From: Cymodocea nodosa
Taxonomy: Eukaryota > Streptophyta > Magnoliopsida > Alismatales > Cymodoceaceae
Direction: 5' to 3'
NCBI GenBank assembly: GCA_036874045.1
Contig: CM072342.1
Span: 6,532,501 to 6,596,500, forward strand
Length of the DNA: 64,000 bases
The notes beneath the pieces are model-generated. The model saw only the letters and a list, made by a program, of their open reading frames with translations. It had not been told where the DNA came from and did no database searches. The translations under genes and the position numbers were made by a program. Below are positions 32,991 through 45,043 of the stretch, piece by piece. Within the stretch, counting starts at the first letter, position 1; the number at the start of each line of letters is the position of its first letter.

Positions 32991-35223
32991 ATGAGGAAGA
33001 TGACACCCAAGTTCTAGGAAGATGCAATGGACACAACACAGTTTCTAAAAGAGTTAGAGGAATGACACACGTGGCAGAAGATTCGGAACACGATAAGAGA
33101 GAAAGAGCTACAAAAGGTAGAATCAGAACTCTTCAACTTGAGGAAATTTTTGGTTGATTTGGGTATACAAATACCCCAGATAGTAGAAATAAAAATCAAA
33201 ATAGCAATAGAAATTGCTTTAAGTAAAGAAAGAAAAATCAAGCCGAACAATGAAGTAGCCCTAGAGTTAATCCAGCGCAAAGTTAAATTATGGTTCAAAA
33301 AGCACATTGCTGGTCGTGCAAGGGGTGCAATAAGGTGGTAGTAACAAGTAGAGGAAGAACAGGAGGAGCCAACTGCTGAAAGACATGTTCTTGAGGAACA
33401 GCAGCCAGGACCTTCAATTCCACCATTTAAGCCGTTGGCACGAGCAGCAATGTTGGGGCCTTTGATTGAAAAAGAATTAAAAGAATTTCAAGGACAGGTT
33501 CAAGTTGGGAAAAACCAAGGAGAACCAGAAGATTTAGTAGTAGCCAAAGCACATCTGCTGTTTGATGCACTACGCAAGAGGAGGGCTATAGAAAAGTTGA
33601 AAGCCCAATATAAAATCAAAGTAGAACAACATCAAGAAGCTACTGCTAGAACTATTGTCAGATTTGTTACAGGAGAAGCTGAAGCTAGTCCCTTGAGACT
33701 AGCAAATATTGAAAAAATTAAACAGGAAGAGCCAGTACCTGTGGCTTAAAGGCGTGCAGAGCCTTTGTTTTTAGATTTAATCTTAGAAGAAGAAGAGGAA
33801 GACCAGGTACAATTAATCAAACGAAGGAAAGGAAAAGAGATAGTGCCTGAATGTCAAAAGGAGATTAAATCTGAAGTACCAATATCAATAGGGCATGTGG
33901 AGCCAATTTTTATAAACCTGCTTTCCGATTCTGAGGAGGAGCAGGAGCAGCAACAACAAGAGCAAAGAGAAGAAGAAAATCAAGCTGAAATTAGTCTACA
34001 ACTTGTACAAGAAGAAGAAATAGAAATTAGGGCAGAAACTGAATTGCCCATGACTCCATCCCAATCTGCCACAGAATCAGAAAGAACAGTGACAGAGTAG
34101 ATTGGTAGTCAGGAGGAAGAAGAAATAACAGAAAATGAACAAGAAGCTAAACAAAGCCATTTGGACAAAAATGACTTTGCAGATTCCACTGAAGAGCAAG
34201 AAACTCTTCAGCAATTTATGGAAAGAATTCAAGATAGAATGTAGACTTCTGACAACTCACCACCACAGACAAAAGTAGAAGCAAATTTTCAGGAATCTGT
34301 AGAACATGTTCAAGTTCAACCTATGGTAGAAGAAGATCAAGAGCAAACCCCTCTAGAACAACAAAGTCACATTCTTGACCCAACTGAAGCAACAATTCTG
34401 AATGAAGTACATTTTTGGAGTCAAAAAGCTTATAATAAATATCAAGAGATTAGGGGTTATGATATTATATACAGTAGACCAGTAAATTAGGACGGAATGC
34501 AAGAAATCAAAGAATTATTTGAATTCCAAGGTCTACTAAATTTTATTTCTCAAGAAAGAGGGCATGCAGTATATGAGAATTTAGTGCCCTGCTTTTATGT
34601 AAACTTAAGAGAAGAAGAAGGAAAATTAATTTCCAATGTGGAGGAAGCTGATGTATAGATAACACCAAAGCTTCTCCACAACATTTTTGGATTAAAGAAT
34701 GAAGGATAAGAAATTTTGGAAAGTACAATTGTCGTTGAATGGATAGAGCAGGAAATCAAGGACAGTTTGGCTATCAATCCTAGTGTGCCATTATTAAATA
34801 GGCTGAAGCATTTAAATGATAAAGCACACATGATAGCCAACATTTTGATTAAGAATGTCTATCAACGACAAGGCCGTGACAGAACTAAGTCAATTTGTCA
34901 AATGAGCCACGTATGCAGTTGTAAATAGAATTCAAATAAATTGGTCTGTAGTTTTTATCTCCAAGTTGAGAACAGTAAAGAAGAAATTATTTTATGGAGA
35001 TTTGATTCCATTGCTGATGGTGGATTGTATCGATTTCACTAAATGGGCATCAAAAAGGATCAGATCAAGAAACATTTCAGTGAAAGAGTACAGGAATTTT
35101 GTAGCTGTAGAGATTGCTGCACCTTCTAGAGGCATTACAAGAGCTGTAGAGAGAATTAACCAATTAGAGCTACCATTAGAAAAACTCCAGAAGGAAGTAG
35201 ATGAACTTAGGAATAGAGACTAA
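32991..35223 (+). pseudogene. B: env-like ORF with plant-transposon-protein-like domain
   Basis: About 740 codons. The N-terminal third is charged (ELFNLRKFLVDLGIQIPQIV). The middle is very rich in E and Q. The C-terminal third has W-stop-DGMQEIKELFEFQGLLN, GHAVYENLVPCFYVNL, ITPKLLHNIFGLK and later YGDLIPLLMVDCIDFTKWAS. This matches the pattern of the 'putative plant transposon protein' domain that follows pol in Athila elements; its role is unknown, and 'env-like' is only a positional label. No signal peptide or clear transmembrane helix is visible. Stops: 33015-33017, 33063-33065, 33339, near 33748, 34098, 34488-34490, plus a frameshift near 34900. Confidence 0.75.
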
Positions 35224-36110
35224 ATTGTATTGTTCGTCTACTTTTATATATTTATATGAAAAATATCTGATTCGATTGTATTGTAATTGATTCATATTAA
35301 TGAATATATATTTTTCAGATATACTTTTCATGCGTGTTTAGAATGATGAAATGGATGAACTATATTGAATGTTATATAATTTATGGAACATTATGAATGA
35401 ATGTTTAATAGATTTACAGTTTGCTGAATGATAGGATTAAAAAATAGAATCTTGAAAATATCAACATGCTGCAAGGTAAAATATAAATTCTGCATAACAT
35501 GAAATGAACTGCAAGTTAAATATTTATATAATGTTCAGATTTAAATGAATTTTGATTAGAATGTTGCATTAATGGCATATATTTAACTTTATTTCAGTTA
35601 GCAGAACGAAGTAAGTTCGTTGAGTTAAACTTAACTCCACGAGGTTAGTAATATAATATAAGGTCACTCCGTTGAGTTATTTGTAATTCAACGAAATTAG
35701 TCTGTGGAGTTAGTAATAGTAACCGACATTGTTCCGTTGAGTTATCTGTAACTCAACGAGGTTAGTTCGTGGATTAAGCAGAACAGTTATTCTTTTAACT
35801 ACGAATGAAACTTTGTTGGTTTAGCGGTTACCAAAATTTGAAATTAATAGTGGTGCACGTACCTATAAAAACAGGAACCACGATGCACGTTGCAAGACAC
35901 GTTCTTGCAACGAGATTTATTTACTTTATGGATGTGCATTATATATATATAATAGAATTTTATTTACGAGTTACCAGCACTTTTAAAAGAAAGGAGAAGA
36001 CGTTGGGGGAACTGGAAGGAGAAGCAACTGATTCGACTTCATCCGTCAACAAATATTTACTGAATGGAAAGCTTCAAACTGGTATGTAATTAATCTTCTA
36101 CTATTTATTT
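35224..36110 (+). promoter_or_regulatory. B: spacer before capsid ORF, palindromes plus TATA box
   Basis: CGTTGAGTTAAACTTAACTC, CCGTTGAGTTATTTGTAATT and CCGTTGAGTTATCTGTAACT blocks (35610-35775) precede GCACGTACCTATAAAA (TATAAAA 35864-35870) by about 100 bases. A (TA)n lies at 35940-35951. A sequence conserved with A ends at a splice-donor-like GTATGTAAT (36082). ATG of the capsid ORF is at 36111. Confidence 0.55.
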
Positions 36111-37453
36111 ATGAGCACATAGACTCGTTCTCTGAGCACTGAAGGATTAGTAAGAACACCTAACCAGAAATATTCAACACAGAGGCGTATTGAAACATTT
36201 TCTGAACTTGACTTTAACGAAATTCTTTGGGGTGTAGCTAACCTTTCTTTAAAAGAGAACGTAGAGATGGCTGCTCCAGTAGAAAAACCATTAGGAGAAA
36301 TTCTGTATCCTAAATTAGTTGATGAACCTTCATGTATTTGATTGCCAAACTTTGAGGGAAATAGGTTTGAACTGAAATCTAATTATATTAGTCAATTGCC
36401 ACATTTTCATGGATTAGAAAGAGAGGATGCCTATTATTTCCTTAGAGAATTTAACGAAGTTTGTCAAATGATGAAAATGTCGAACATGAGTATAGATGCT
36501 ATTAAACTTAGATATATCCCTTTTGCTTTAAAAGACACAGCTAAGAGATGGTTATATACTCTATCGCCTGATTCAATTTTTGAATGGACTGAATTTTGCT
36601 CTATTTTTCTGGAAAAATATTATCCAACGCATCAAACGATTAAAAAGAAAAAAGAAATATTAATGTGTAGTCAAAAACAGGTGAATCATTCTAGAAATAT
36701 TTTGAAAGATTTAAAGATTTACTGACTCAATGTCCACATCATGCAATGAGTAAAGCATAATTAATAGGTATAATTTATGAAGGCATAGATGTTTCAACGA
36801 AATCTTTATTAGAATCTACTTGTCAAAATGGATTTCTAAAACTATGTAGTGAAGAAGCATTGGCATATTTAGAAAACTTTGCAAAAAGAACTGCATAGTG
36901 GGAAAACTCGGCTGAAGCTATAGTAGATAAAAGAATATTGCCAAGAGGAATGCATGAAATAGATTCAAGTACTATGCTTGAAGTGAAATTAACTGAATTA
37001 ACAAAGAAAATAGAAGAGTTATCATTAAATCAAAAGCTAGTAGAAAAGAATGCAAACATTAATGATTTAGATATTATTTATGCTAGAAACCAGAAAGATA
37101 GTTTTGGAAATTCTTATAATCCTAATTGGAGAAATCACCTGAATTTATCTTGGAGAAATAATAATTTCCAGGGAGGAGAAAATGTAAATGAGAAGAATAT
37201 AAGTTATGAAGCATTACTTGAACAAGGATCTAGAATAGAGAAATTAGAAAAGATAATCCAACAATTAAACAATCGTCTGGATTTTGTATTTGGAAATGCT
37301 GCAATTCAAAATCAGAATAGAAATATACCACTTAGACAGAAGGAATCAAAGGAAGTTAGACCCACTAGAGGATTGCCAATACAAGCAATACCTAACCCTG
37401 TCAATAGAACTGTTAATGAAATTGATATCTGTTTTGGGAGGATAGCTGAATGA
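36111..37453 (+). pseudogene. B: capsid-type gag ORF located downstream of pol and env
   Basis: The retrotransposon-gag domain is clear: LPHFHGLEREDAYYFLREF, IKLRYIPFALKDTAKRWLY, FCSIFLEKYYPTHQTIKKKK, and later NSYNPNWRNHLNLSWRNNN, which corresponds to the YNPGWRNHPNFSW landmark of Athila gag. A coiled-coil-prone LLEQGSRIEKLEKIIQQLNN follows. No zinc knuckle is present. Stops at 36339-36341, 36758-36760 and 36896-36898 match those of A; a one-base deletion near 36680 shifts the frame. In ordinary Athila elements this domain precedes protease. Confidence 0.88.
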
Positions 37454-37637
37454 AGCAGTATAACTAAAGTAAATATATATATATAAGTTTATTTATAGTT
37501 AATAGTATCGTAGAGTTAGTCCTTAACTCAATGAACTTAGTCTGTTGAGTTATGCCCTAACTCCACGAGGGTGTGCAGTAGGTATATTAATTTTTGTCTC
37601 TGCTAAAATTTTTATTTGTATTATACAAAATTAACAA

Positions 37638-38774
37638 ATGGAATTGATGTTATTACCGTTGGATGCACTAAGGGAAGTACTGAGTAACTTGTCAGCTAAA
37701 GATCTATGCAGGCTGTGTTGTGTATCAAAGAAAATTAAAGACTGTGTTGGAGAAAAATATTTTCATGGACTATAAGCTGCAAAAATGACTAAGATTAGAG
37801 ATGGATTCATATGGAAGTCATTTAATCGTAGTTCAATTACCCATGAATATCTGAATATGGAAGAAACTATTGGAATTCCACCCAATACATTAGAAGGAAT
37901 AGATCATATTATGGGGATGGATGAAGGATTAATCATGTACAGGACCAGACCAAGGTATGCAAGTCTATTACCTGATATTTTGATAAAAAATCCTATCACA
38001 AGAGAAGAATGGAATATAGGAAGACCTAATAGATATGAAGTACCAACTATAAATTGTGGGTTGGCTTTAATATTTTCTGATAAAAATTCTACCATTCTTG
38101 AAAAATTATATTATTGGAGACCTACAGGAAATTGGGATGAAGATTTATGCTTGAGTGTGTATAATTTTCTGAATAGATCTTGGACTGAAAATACTATGAT
38201 ATATCTAGGATAGAAATCATTAATTAACAACATGCATGTCATACTTGATGGATATATATATCTTGTCACAGATATATCAGTTTCATTTAGATCTGATTTA
38301 TACATAGTAAGCATAGATAGTTATGATGAATATATAGAAATTTTGCCTATACCGAGAGAAATAGCTAAACCACCATCTATAGAATTTGATAAAATTCAAA
38401 TAGGGATGTAGTATAATGAATATGATGATCCTACTTTATGTCTGATAAGATGGTGGGATGAATTGATGAAATTTCAAGTAAGGATTATGAAAGACATAAA
38501 TGAATGGAAGTGGGAAGAGGAATATGTTGAAATAGATGTAGAAATAGAAACTGCTACATTATCTTGGAACCGAAAAAGATCCCTTTCTGCATTTCATTTC
38601 ATTAATGATAATACACTTATATTTAGCATTGATAATATATTGCAAGTTTACAAATTAAGAAGGAACAAGAACTGCATTAAAATAGAATTAATAGCAAGAA
38701 GAATTATACCTAAAAAGTTTGCTTGGACTGACATGTTTATTCCATTTGTTTCTACTTTTCAATCATGTTCTTAA
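37638..38774 (+). pseudogene. B: F-box protein ORF carried by the retrotransposon
   Basis: 378 codons plus stop from ATG 37638 in one frame. The N-terminal F-box reads LPLDALREVLSNLSAKDLCR then LCCVSKKIKDCV (about residues 6-38). The rest fits an F-box-associated domain: NPITREEWNIGRPNRYEVP, YYWRPTGNWDEDLCLSVYNF, HVILDGYIYL, LCLIRWWDE and the terminal FIPFVSTFQSC. F-box proteins are the substrate adaptors of SCF ubiquitin ligases. Three in-frame stops (near 37772, 38211-38213, 38409) disable this copy. Same length as the copy in A. Confidence 0.88.
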
Positions 38775-40498
38775 GCTGTGATTTTGTGTGTTTAATGTTG
38801 TGTGTATTCTACATTTAATTTTTAAAAAAAAGAAAAAAATTTAGTTTTAATTTTATTTTATAAAAAAAAAAAAACAAAATATCAATCCAGTTTGTTGGTA
38901 TCTATTCTAGGAAACCAACTGGCTTGCTTGTGAGCCACCAAAGGCATAGGAGCTTGGGTTCCACACAAGACATTGATTTATCAATATCTGTTAAATGTTA
39001 TTTTGTTATATATTCTGCTTTTATCTGTGAATGAAAAGTTTTTCAGAATCAAAAATCGGAATACGCAGAAGGAGATACAAACGAAACAAGGTATGTAACT
39101 GATTACTTATCCTAAATTTAGATTTAAACTCATTCGTTGAGTTAGGTGTTAAATCAACGAAACTGTATTCATGCCTGCTATAATTATTGCATTTATTGTC
39201 AAATCTTTTACATTGAGGACATTGCAAAATGTAGGTATGGGGGGAGGTAATTAAAGTAACAGCCATGTAAGTTTGTTAATTAAAGGAATTAAAATGGTAC
39301 TACAAAGTTTTATGGAAATTGAAAATTTTTATGAACTTGCTGTAACTATCTGATAATTGAGACTATAAAATTTTTATAAACTATAACTGCTTCAATGTTT
39401 ATGCAAATCTAGATATAGTATCTTATGTTTTTCTGAATTTCATGAGTTTAACAGTTTCACGATTTTAAAATGAAATCAGAATGCTTAATGAAAAATCAGT
39501 AAATTATCTGAAGTCCTGAAGGAGCTGAAATATGAATTCTAGATTAAATGAAACACATATGATTAAAGATACATTTAATTTGACTGATTAAACTTGTAGA
39601 ATGATTTATGTGTAGATCTTATTAAACTATAGAAAAAGTATGAGCTTATTGTTATGGATTCATATTTTCAGTAAATGATAGAAGCAGGACTATATGAGAT
39701 TGGTGTTTACTACATCTATATTAATGAAATACGTACATATACAGTATGTGATTAATGTTTTTGTTGTGATTACTTTAAAAAAAAAAAAAACTTTAAGAGT
39801 TTATTGACTTGTTTGATCACAAGCCTTTTGTACTTGAGCAGATAAGTATGTAAGGATTGTTAACCTGAAAAAGGACTCTTGAAATCTGGCAACCTAAGAT
39901 CCTAATCAGATTTGAGATTGTTGATTGAAAGCTCGTTACATGGGTACATTAGAAAGCTCTTGTATGATTCAAGCTTGTTAAATTAACTTTTAAAGTACAA
40001 AAATACATATACTGTTCTGAAAAGATACAAGTGTTTTGTGAAATACAGATATCTTATTTATCGAGTATATTTTCTGTTATTTAGAATTGCTGAAATATGA
40101 ATCTAAAATTGACTTTTGAAGTTGTTTTAATGGAAATACAATTCTTTATTCTACTTGTCTTAATTATATTGAATTGGATTGTACTTTGATTCGTATGTTG
40201 TTGAAATTTCTTCTAGAATTCTTATTGGATAATTCAGGATGACAAATGATGAAAAGAAGAACAAACGATAATATAATTAATACCTATGTGATGATGATAT
40301 ACTTTGTATGTAATTTGCATATATTCTAAGTATATTTGCAGGTTGATTACTGAAACATACAGAATATCTATATAATAATACAAGTTCTTATGTTGAACAT
40401 AAGAGAAAAAGGAAGAATTAATTGTAGCACTTTTAGAAAGACCAATTAATGAGATCTTAGTTTGCTAAGGGACTAGCAAAATTTAAGTATAGGGGAAG
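38775..40498 (+). other. B: conserved 3' noncoding tail and polypurine tracts
   Basis: No ORF. Shares long blocks with A's tail: AACTGGCTTGCTTGTGAGCC (near 38919), a donor-like AACAAGGTATGTAA (39085-39098), the Athila-type phrase CATTGAGGACATTGC (39211) with a G-rich run GGTATGGGGGGAGG (39234-39247), and TTGACTTGTTTGATCAC (near 39803). The functional PPT AAGTATAGGGGAAG (40485-40498) abuts the 3' LTR. Confidence 0.8.
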
Positions 40499-41878
40499 TG
40501 TTTAGAATGACAAAGTACATAATATTAACGGTTAAAAGATGGTTAATTGCATAATATTTAGCTTATCATATCAAAATTAAGCCATTATGTTATAATTGTA
40601 CTGTTATAAGTTTTAATTAAAGAATCTACTTAATTTCGTGGAATTAATGTTAATTTAGCACATTTCTAAACTGTCAGTAGATTACAGGCTGTGAAATTCT
40701 TAAGTATCCAAATTTTCTGTTATTTCGGACAGTTATGCTTAATGTACTGAAGAGTTATGTTTAAATTACCGAACAGTTATGTTTTAAAAGAATATTTTAT
40801 TATTTCCTGAAATACACGTGTCGAAACCATAATGCATGACTTAAGTGAACTTTTGGTGAGTTATTTATAACTATCCGAAATTGCAGCTACGCATCGAATA
40901 GTTATATGTGTAACTCTCTGAAATCTCCTTTTATTTATAAAATAGCTGTGGACACGTGTCATGTTCTGGGAAAGTGACTTAAGTGGATTTTCGGTGAGTT
41001 ATCTATAACTATCTGAAATGCATCTAGGCATTGGATAGTTAGACCTGTAACTTTTCGAAATGTTTCTTTTATTATTAAACTGTTGCTGACATGTGTCGTG
41101 ATCTGGTAGATTTACTTAAGTTATATATCGGTGAGTTATCTGTAACTATCCGAAATGCATCTGAGCATCGGATAGTTAAGTCTGTAACTATCCGAAATGC
41201 ACCTGAGCATCGGATAGTTAAATTTATGCACGTGTTTTATAGTTAAATCAACAAAGCAAGTCCGCTGAGTTATCTGTAACTCCACGGACTATTTATTTTC
41301 TAATATGGCACTGTAGCGGTTGCAGAAATAGGACAGTTGGAATGAAAAACCATGATCGCACGTATCACGTAGGAATTCACTCGTTGAAGGGAGAAGAAAT
41401 CATCGTCGTTGATATGAATGAAGGAAATTCAACCGACCATTTAAGCAAAAGCAGTTATCACTGAAGAAATATAAAAGAAAAGAAGAAAAAGAAGTAATAT
41501 GTGTGATCGATGGGTGTGGCCAGTGTGTGGAGGAGCACCGAGCTTTCTGCAAGCAGTGTCAGCAATTCTCTGAAGTACCACACCAACCATCGGAGGTCTG
41601 TGAAGATACTTTCCTGATGTTAGGTCGATTCCAAGCCAAACATAGTGCCTGACAACCACTATGAGGAGTGATCGCGTCGCAGGAAGAGAAGCCATTTTCA
41701 CCAAGCGTCGACTCATATCTCAGGAGATCATAAAGCTTCTAGCCTTGGCTTCGAGTTGATGCTTGTATACTGAAGAGATCATCTTGCAATTCTGGACTCG
41801 CGATTCTATAGGGAGAGAAGACAGAATTGTAAGTGGTTTAATTTTCAGTGGTGTAATCACGTCGCATGTAGTGATAGA

Positions 41879-41883
41879 AGTAT
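41879..41883. repeat. target-site duplication of C, left copy (AGTAT)
   Basis: Matches 44247-44251. The intact B 5' LTR shows AGTATTTACTG at this point with one copy. Confidence 0.9.
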
Positions 41884-44246
41884 TGTTTGCATTTTCCCAG
41901 CACTACACTAGAAAAACTTGGATTTGTTACTTCTGTTTTTACTTAGTTAATTTATCTTTATGCCTATTCTTTTTTTAGAAGTAAATAAACAACCTTTAAT
42001 ACAATTTAGATATTAATTCCAATTTGTATTTTAACTGCAAGTGCATAGTGTCTATTGTATCAGTGTGCATGTATAGGTCGATCCCACAGGGAATTGCTGA
42101 AAAGTTTAGAACTGTTCGTTTGTTAACAATCAAGTTTATATATTCAATAAGCTCTCCGTTGAATTACAGTTAACTCAACGGATAAAGTTTGTTGAGTTAT
42201 GGCTAACTCAACGGACTAACCTCGTGGACTTAAGTTAACTCCACGAACCTGTCTTTTCCTTTTAATACTGCTATTTACAGAGGAATTCGGCCAACCATTG
42301 GGCGATTCCACAGATTGTAAATAACATCAATTAAGCTCTTTAATGTTAGTAAACACTGGATTTATCATTAAGCAATACTAACATTCAGATAATTCAAACA
42401 GTAACCATTAAAATCTTTAAGTCTTTTGAATGAACCAATTTCAGTAAACTGTAAAACTAAAACAAATATAAAACAATCACAACACTAACAAAAATAACAT
42501 TAATCACGATACAACACAAACAATACAACACTCAAATACAACATACAAATATAGATAAATTTTTTTTGGTATTTTTGTTTTAATATGAACATGGAAATGG
42601 GTGAAAGGTGAAATGTAAAGTAATCTCACTCGACAGTAAATACTTCCGACACTACTTGCAACGCGATTACACCACTAAAAATTAAACCACTTACAATTCT
42701 GTCTCTTCTCCCTATAGAATCGCGAGTCCAGAATTGCAAGATAATCTTCTCTTCAGCATACAGGCATCAACCCGAAGCCAAGGCTAAAAGCTTTACGATC
42801 TCCTGAAATATGAGTCGACGCTTGGTGAAAATGACTTCCCTTCCTGTGACGCGATCACTCCTCACAGTGGTTGTCAACCACTGTGTTTGGCTTGAAATCG
42901 ACCCGACATCAAGAAAGTATTCTCACAGACCTCCAATGGTTGGTGATTATGGTGGATAAGGTGGTGGTAACGATGGTTGGTGTGATACTTCGGAGAATCG
43001 CCGATACTGTCTACAGAAAGCTCGGTGCTCCTCCTCTGTATACATTGGTCATCCATCGATCACACACCCACTTCTTTTTCTTCTTTTCTTTTATATTTCT
43101 TCAGTAGTAACTGCTTCTACTTGAATGATCGGTTGGATTTCCTTCATTCATATTAACGGCGATGATTTCTTCTCCCTTCGACAAGTGAATTCCTACGTGA
43201 TACGTGCAATTGTGGTTTTTCTTCCAATTATCCTGTTTCTGCAACCGCTACAGTGGCATATTAGAAAATAAATAGTCCGTGGAGTTACAGATAACTCAAC
43301 AGACTTTCTTCGTTGATTTAACTATAAAACACGTGCATTAAAGAAATAAGCCGCTAACATAACGCGTTACTTTAGTGTGTATTCATGTAACTCAACGCGT
43401 ACAGTTATGCTAACTTAACGAATTAAACATATGCATCTCATGTGATATACTAAAGCACTTAAATTCAACACGTGCATAAATTTAACTATCCGATGCTTAG
43501 GTGCATTTCGGATATTTATAAACTTAACTATCCGATGCTCAGATGCATTTTGGATAGTTACAACTAACTCACCGATATATAACTTAAGTAAATCTACCAA
43601 ATCTCAACACGTGTCAACAGCAGTTTAATAATAAAATACCCATTTCGGAGAGTTACAAGTTTAACTATCCGATGCTCAGATGCATTTCGGATAGTTACAG
43701 CTAACTTACCGAAAATCCACTTAAGTCACTTTACCAAAACATGACACGTGTACTTAGCTATTTTATAAATAAAAATAGATTTCGGAGGGTTACACATATA
43801 ACTGTCTGATGCCTAGCTGCAATTTTGGATAGTTAGAGATAACTCACCGAAAGTTCACTTAAGTCATGCATTATGGTTTTGACACGTGTACTTTAGGAAA
43901 TAATAAAATATTCTTTCAAAACATAACTGTTCGGCAATATAAACATAACTATCCGACATGTTCAGTCTGTTAAACATAACTGTCCGAAATATGTTCGGTA
44001 TGTTAAACATAACTGTCCGAAATATCAGAAAATTCGGATACTTAAGAATTTCACAGCCTGCAACTTACCGACAATTCAGAAATGTACTAAATTGACATTA
44101 ATTCCCCAAAATTAAGCAAATTCTTCAATTAAAGCATATAGCAGTGCAATTATAACATAATGACTTAATTCTCATATGATAAGCTAAATATTATGCAATT
44201 AACCATCATTTAACCGTTAATAATATGCACTTTTTCATTCTAAACA
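41884..44246 (-). mobile_element. element C: inverted solo LTR of the same Athila family
   Basis: Reads on the minus strand from TGTTTAGAATG (44246 inward) to TGCAAACA (41884). TSD AGTAT at 41879-41883 and 44247-44251. 2363 bp, longer than the LTRs of A or B because it carries both the block unique to A (minus strand of about 43330-43480) and the 137-bp tandem units of B (about 43480-43930). Its outer edge contains one extra primer-binding-like segment. No internal domain: a single LTR left by recombination. Confidence 0.92.
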
Positions 44247-44251
44247 AGTAT
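44247..44251. repeat. target-site duplication of C, right copy (AGTAT)
   Basis: Pairs with 41879-41883. Confidence 0.9.
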
Positions 44252-45038
44252 TTACTGTCAACTGAGATTACTTTACATTTTACCTTTCGCCCATTTCTAT
44301 GTTCATATCAAAACAAAAATACCAAAAACAACTTATCTGTGCTTGTATTTTGTATTTGAATGTTGTGTTGTTTGTTTTGTATCATGATTAATGTTATTTT
44401 TGTTAGTGTTGTGATTGTTTTATGTTTGTTTTAGTTTTACAGTTTACTGAAATTAGTTCATTCAAAAGACTTAAAGATTTTAATGGTTACTGTTTGAATT
44501 ATCTGAATGTTAGTATTGCCTAATGATAAATCTAGTGTTTACTAACATTAAAGAGCTTAATTGATGTTATTTACAATCTGTGGAACCGCTAAATGGTTGG
44601 CCAAATTCCTCTGTAAATAGCAATATTAAATAGGAAAGGCAGGCTCGTGGAGTTAACTTAAGTCCACGAGGTTAGTCCGTTGAGTTAGCCATAATTCAAC
44701 GAACTTTGTCCATTGAGTTAATTGTAACTCAACGGAGAGCTTATTGAATATATAAATTTGATTGTTAAAAATGGAACAGTTCGCAATTCTTAAGCAATAC
44801 CCTGTGGGATCGACCTATACTTGCACACTAGTACAATAGACACTGTGCACTTGCAGTTAAAATACAAATTTGAATTAATATCTAATTTGTGTGAAAGGTT
44901 GTTTGTTTACTTCTAAAAAAGGATTAGGCATGAAGATAAATTAACTAAGTAAAAACAGAAGTTAACAAATCAAAGTTTTTCTGGTGTGTTGTTGGAGATC
45001 CAAGCAAGTTTTCTGGTGTCGTGCTAGGTAACCAAATA

Positions 45039-45043
45039 GTAGC
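45039..45043. repeat. target-site duplication of B, right copy (GTAGC)
   Basis: Pairs with 26534-26538. Confidence 0.9.

Larger units (their letters stand above)
26539..45038 (+). mobile_element. element B: second Athila-family copy, inserted in A's env-like ORF
   Basis: LTRs 26539-28719 and 40499-45038 (the latter split by solo LTR C). TSD GTAGC on both sides. Without C the copy is about 16.1 kb. Same order as A. Its gag-pol 5' end has lost about 1 kb: the reading jumps from MAYAHMSIGF straight to the segment preceding protease, so zinc knuckle and linker are gone. The pol frame from 28985 to 32419 shows in-frame stops but no frameshift. B is younger than A, since it sits in A. Confidence 0.93.
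40499..45038 (+). repeat. 3' LTR of element B, split by solo LTR C
   Basis: Left part 40499-41883, right part 44252-45038; together about 2172 bp against 2181 bp for the 5' LTR. Tandem CACGTGTC units lie at 40815, 40953 and 41090 (the last changed to CATGTGTC). The terminal base pattern is CCAAATA, one transition from CAAACA. Confidence 0.92.

Noticed and set aside
33014..33307. Minus-strand 97-codon ORF opposite the env-like ORF of B
   Set aside because: Antisense shadow of a charged coding region; no counterpart open in A.
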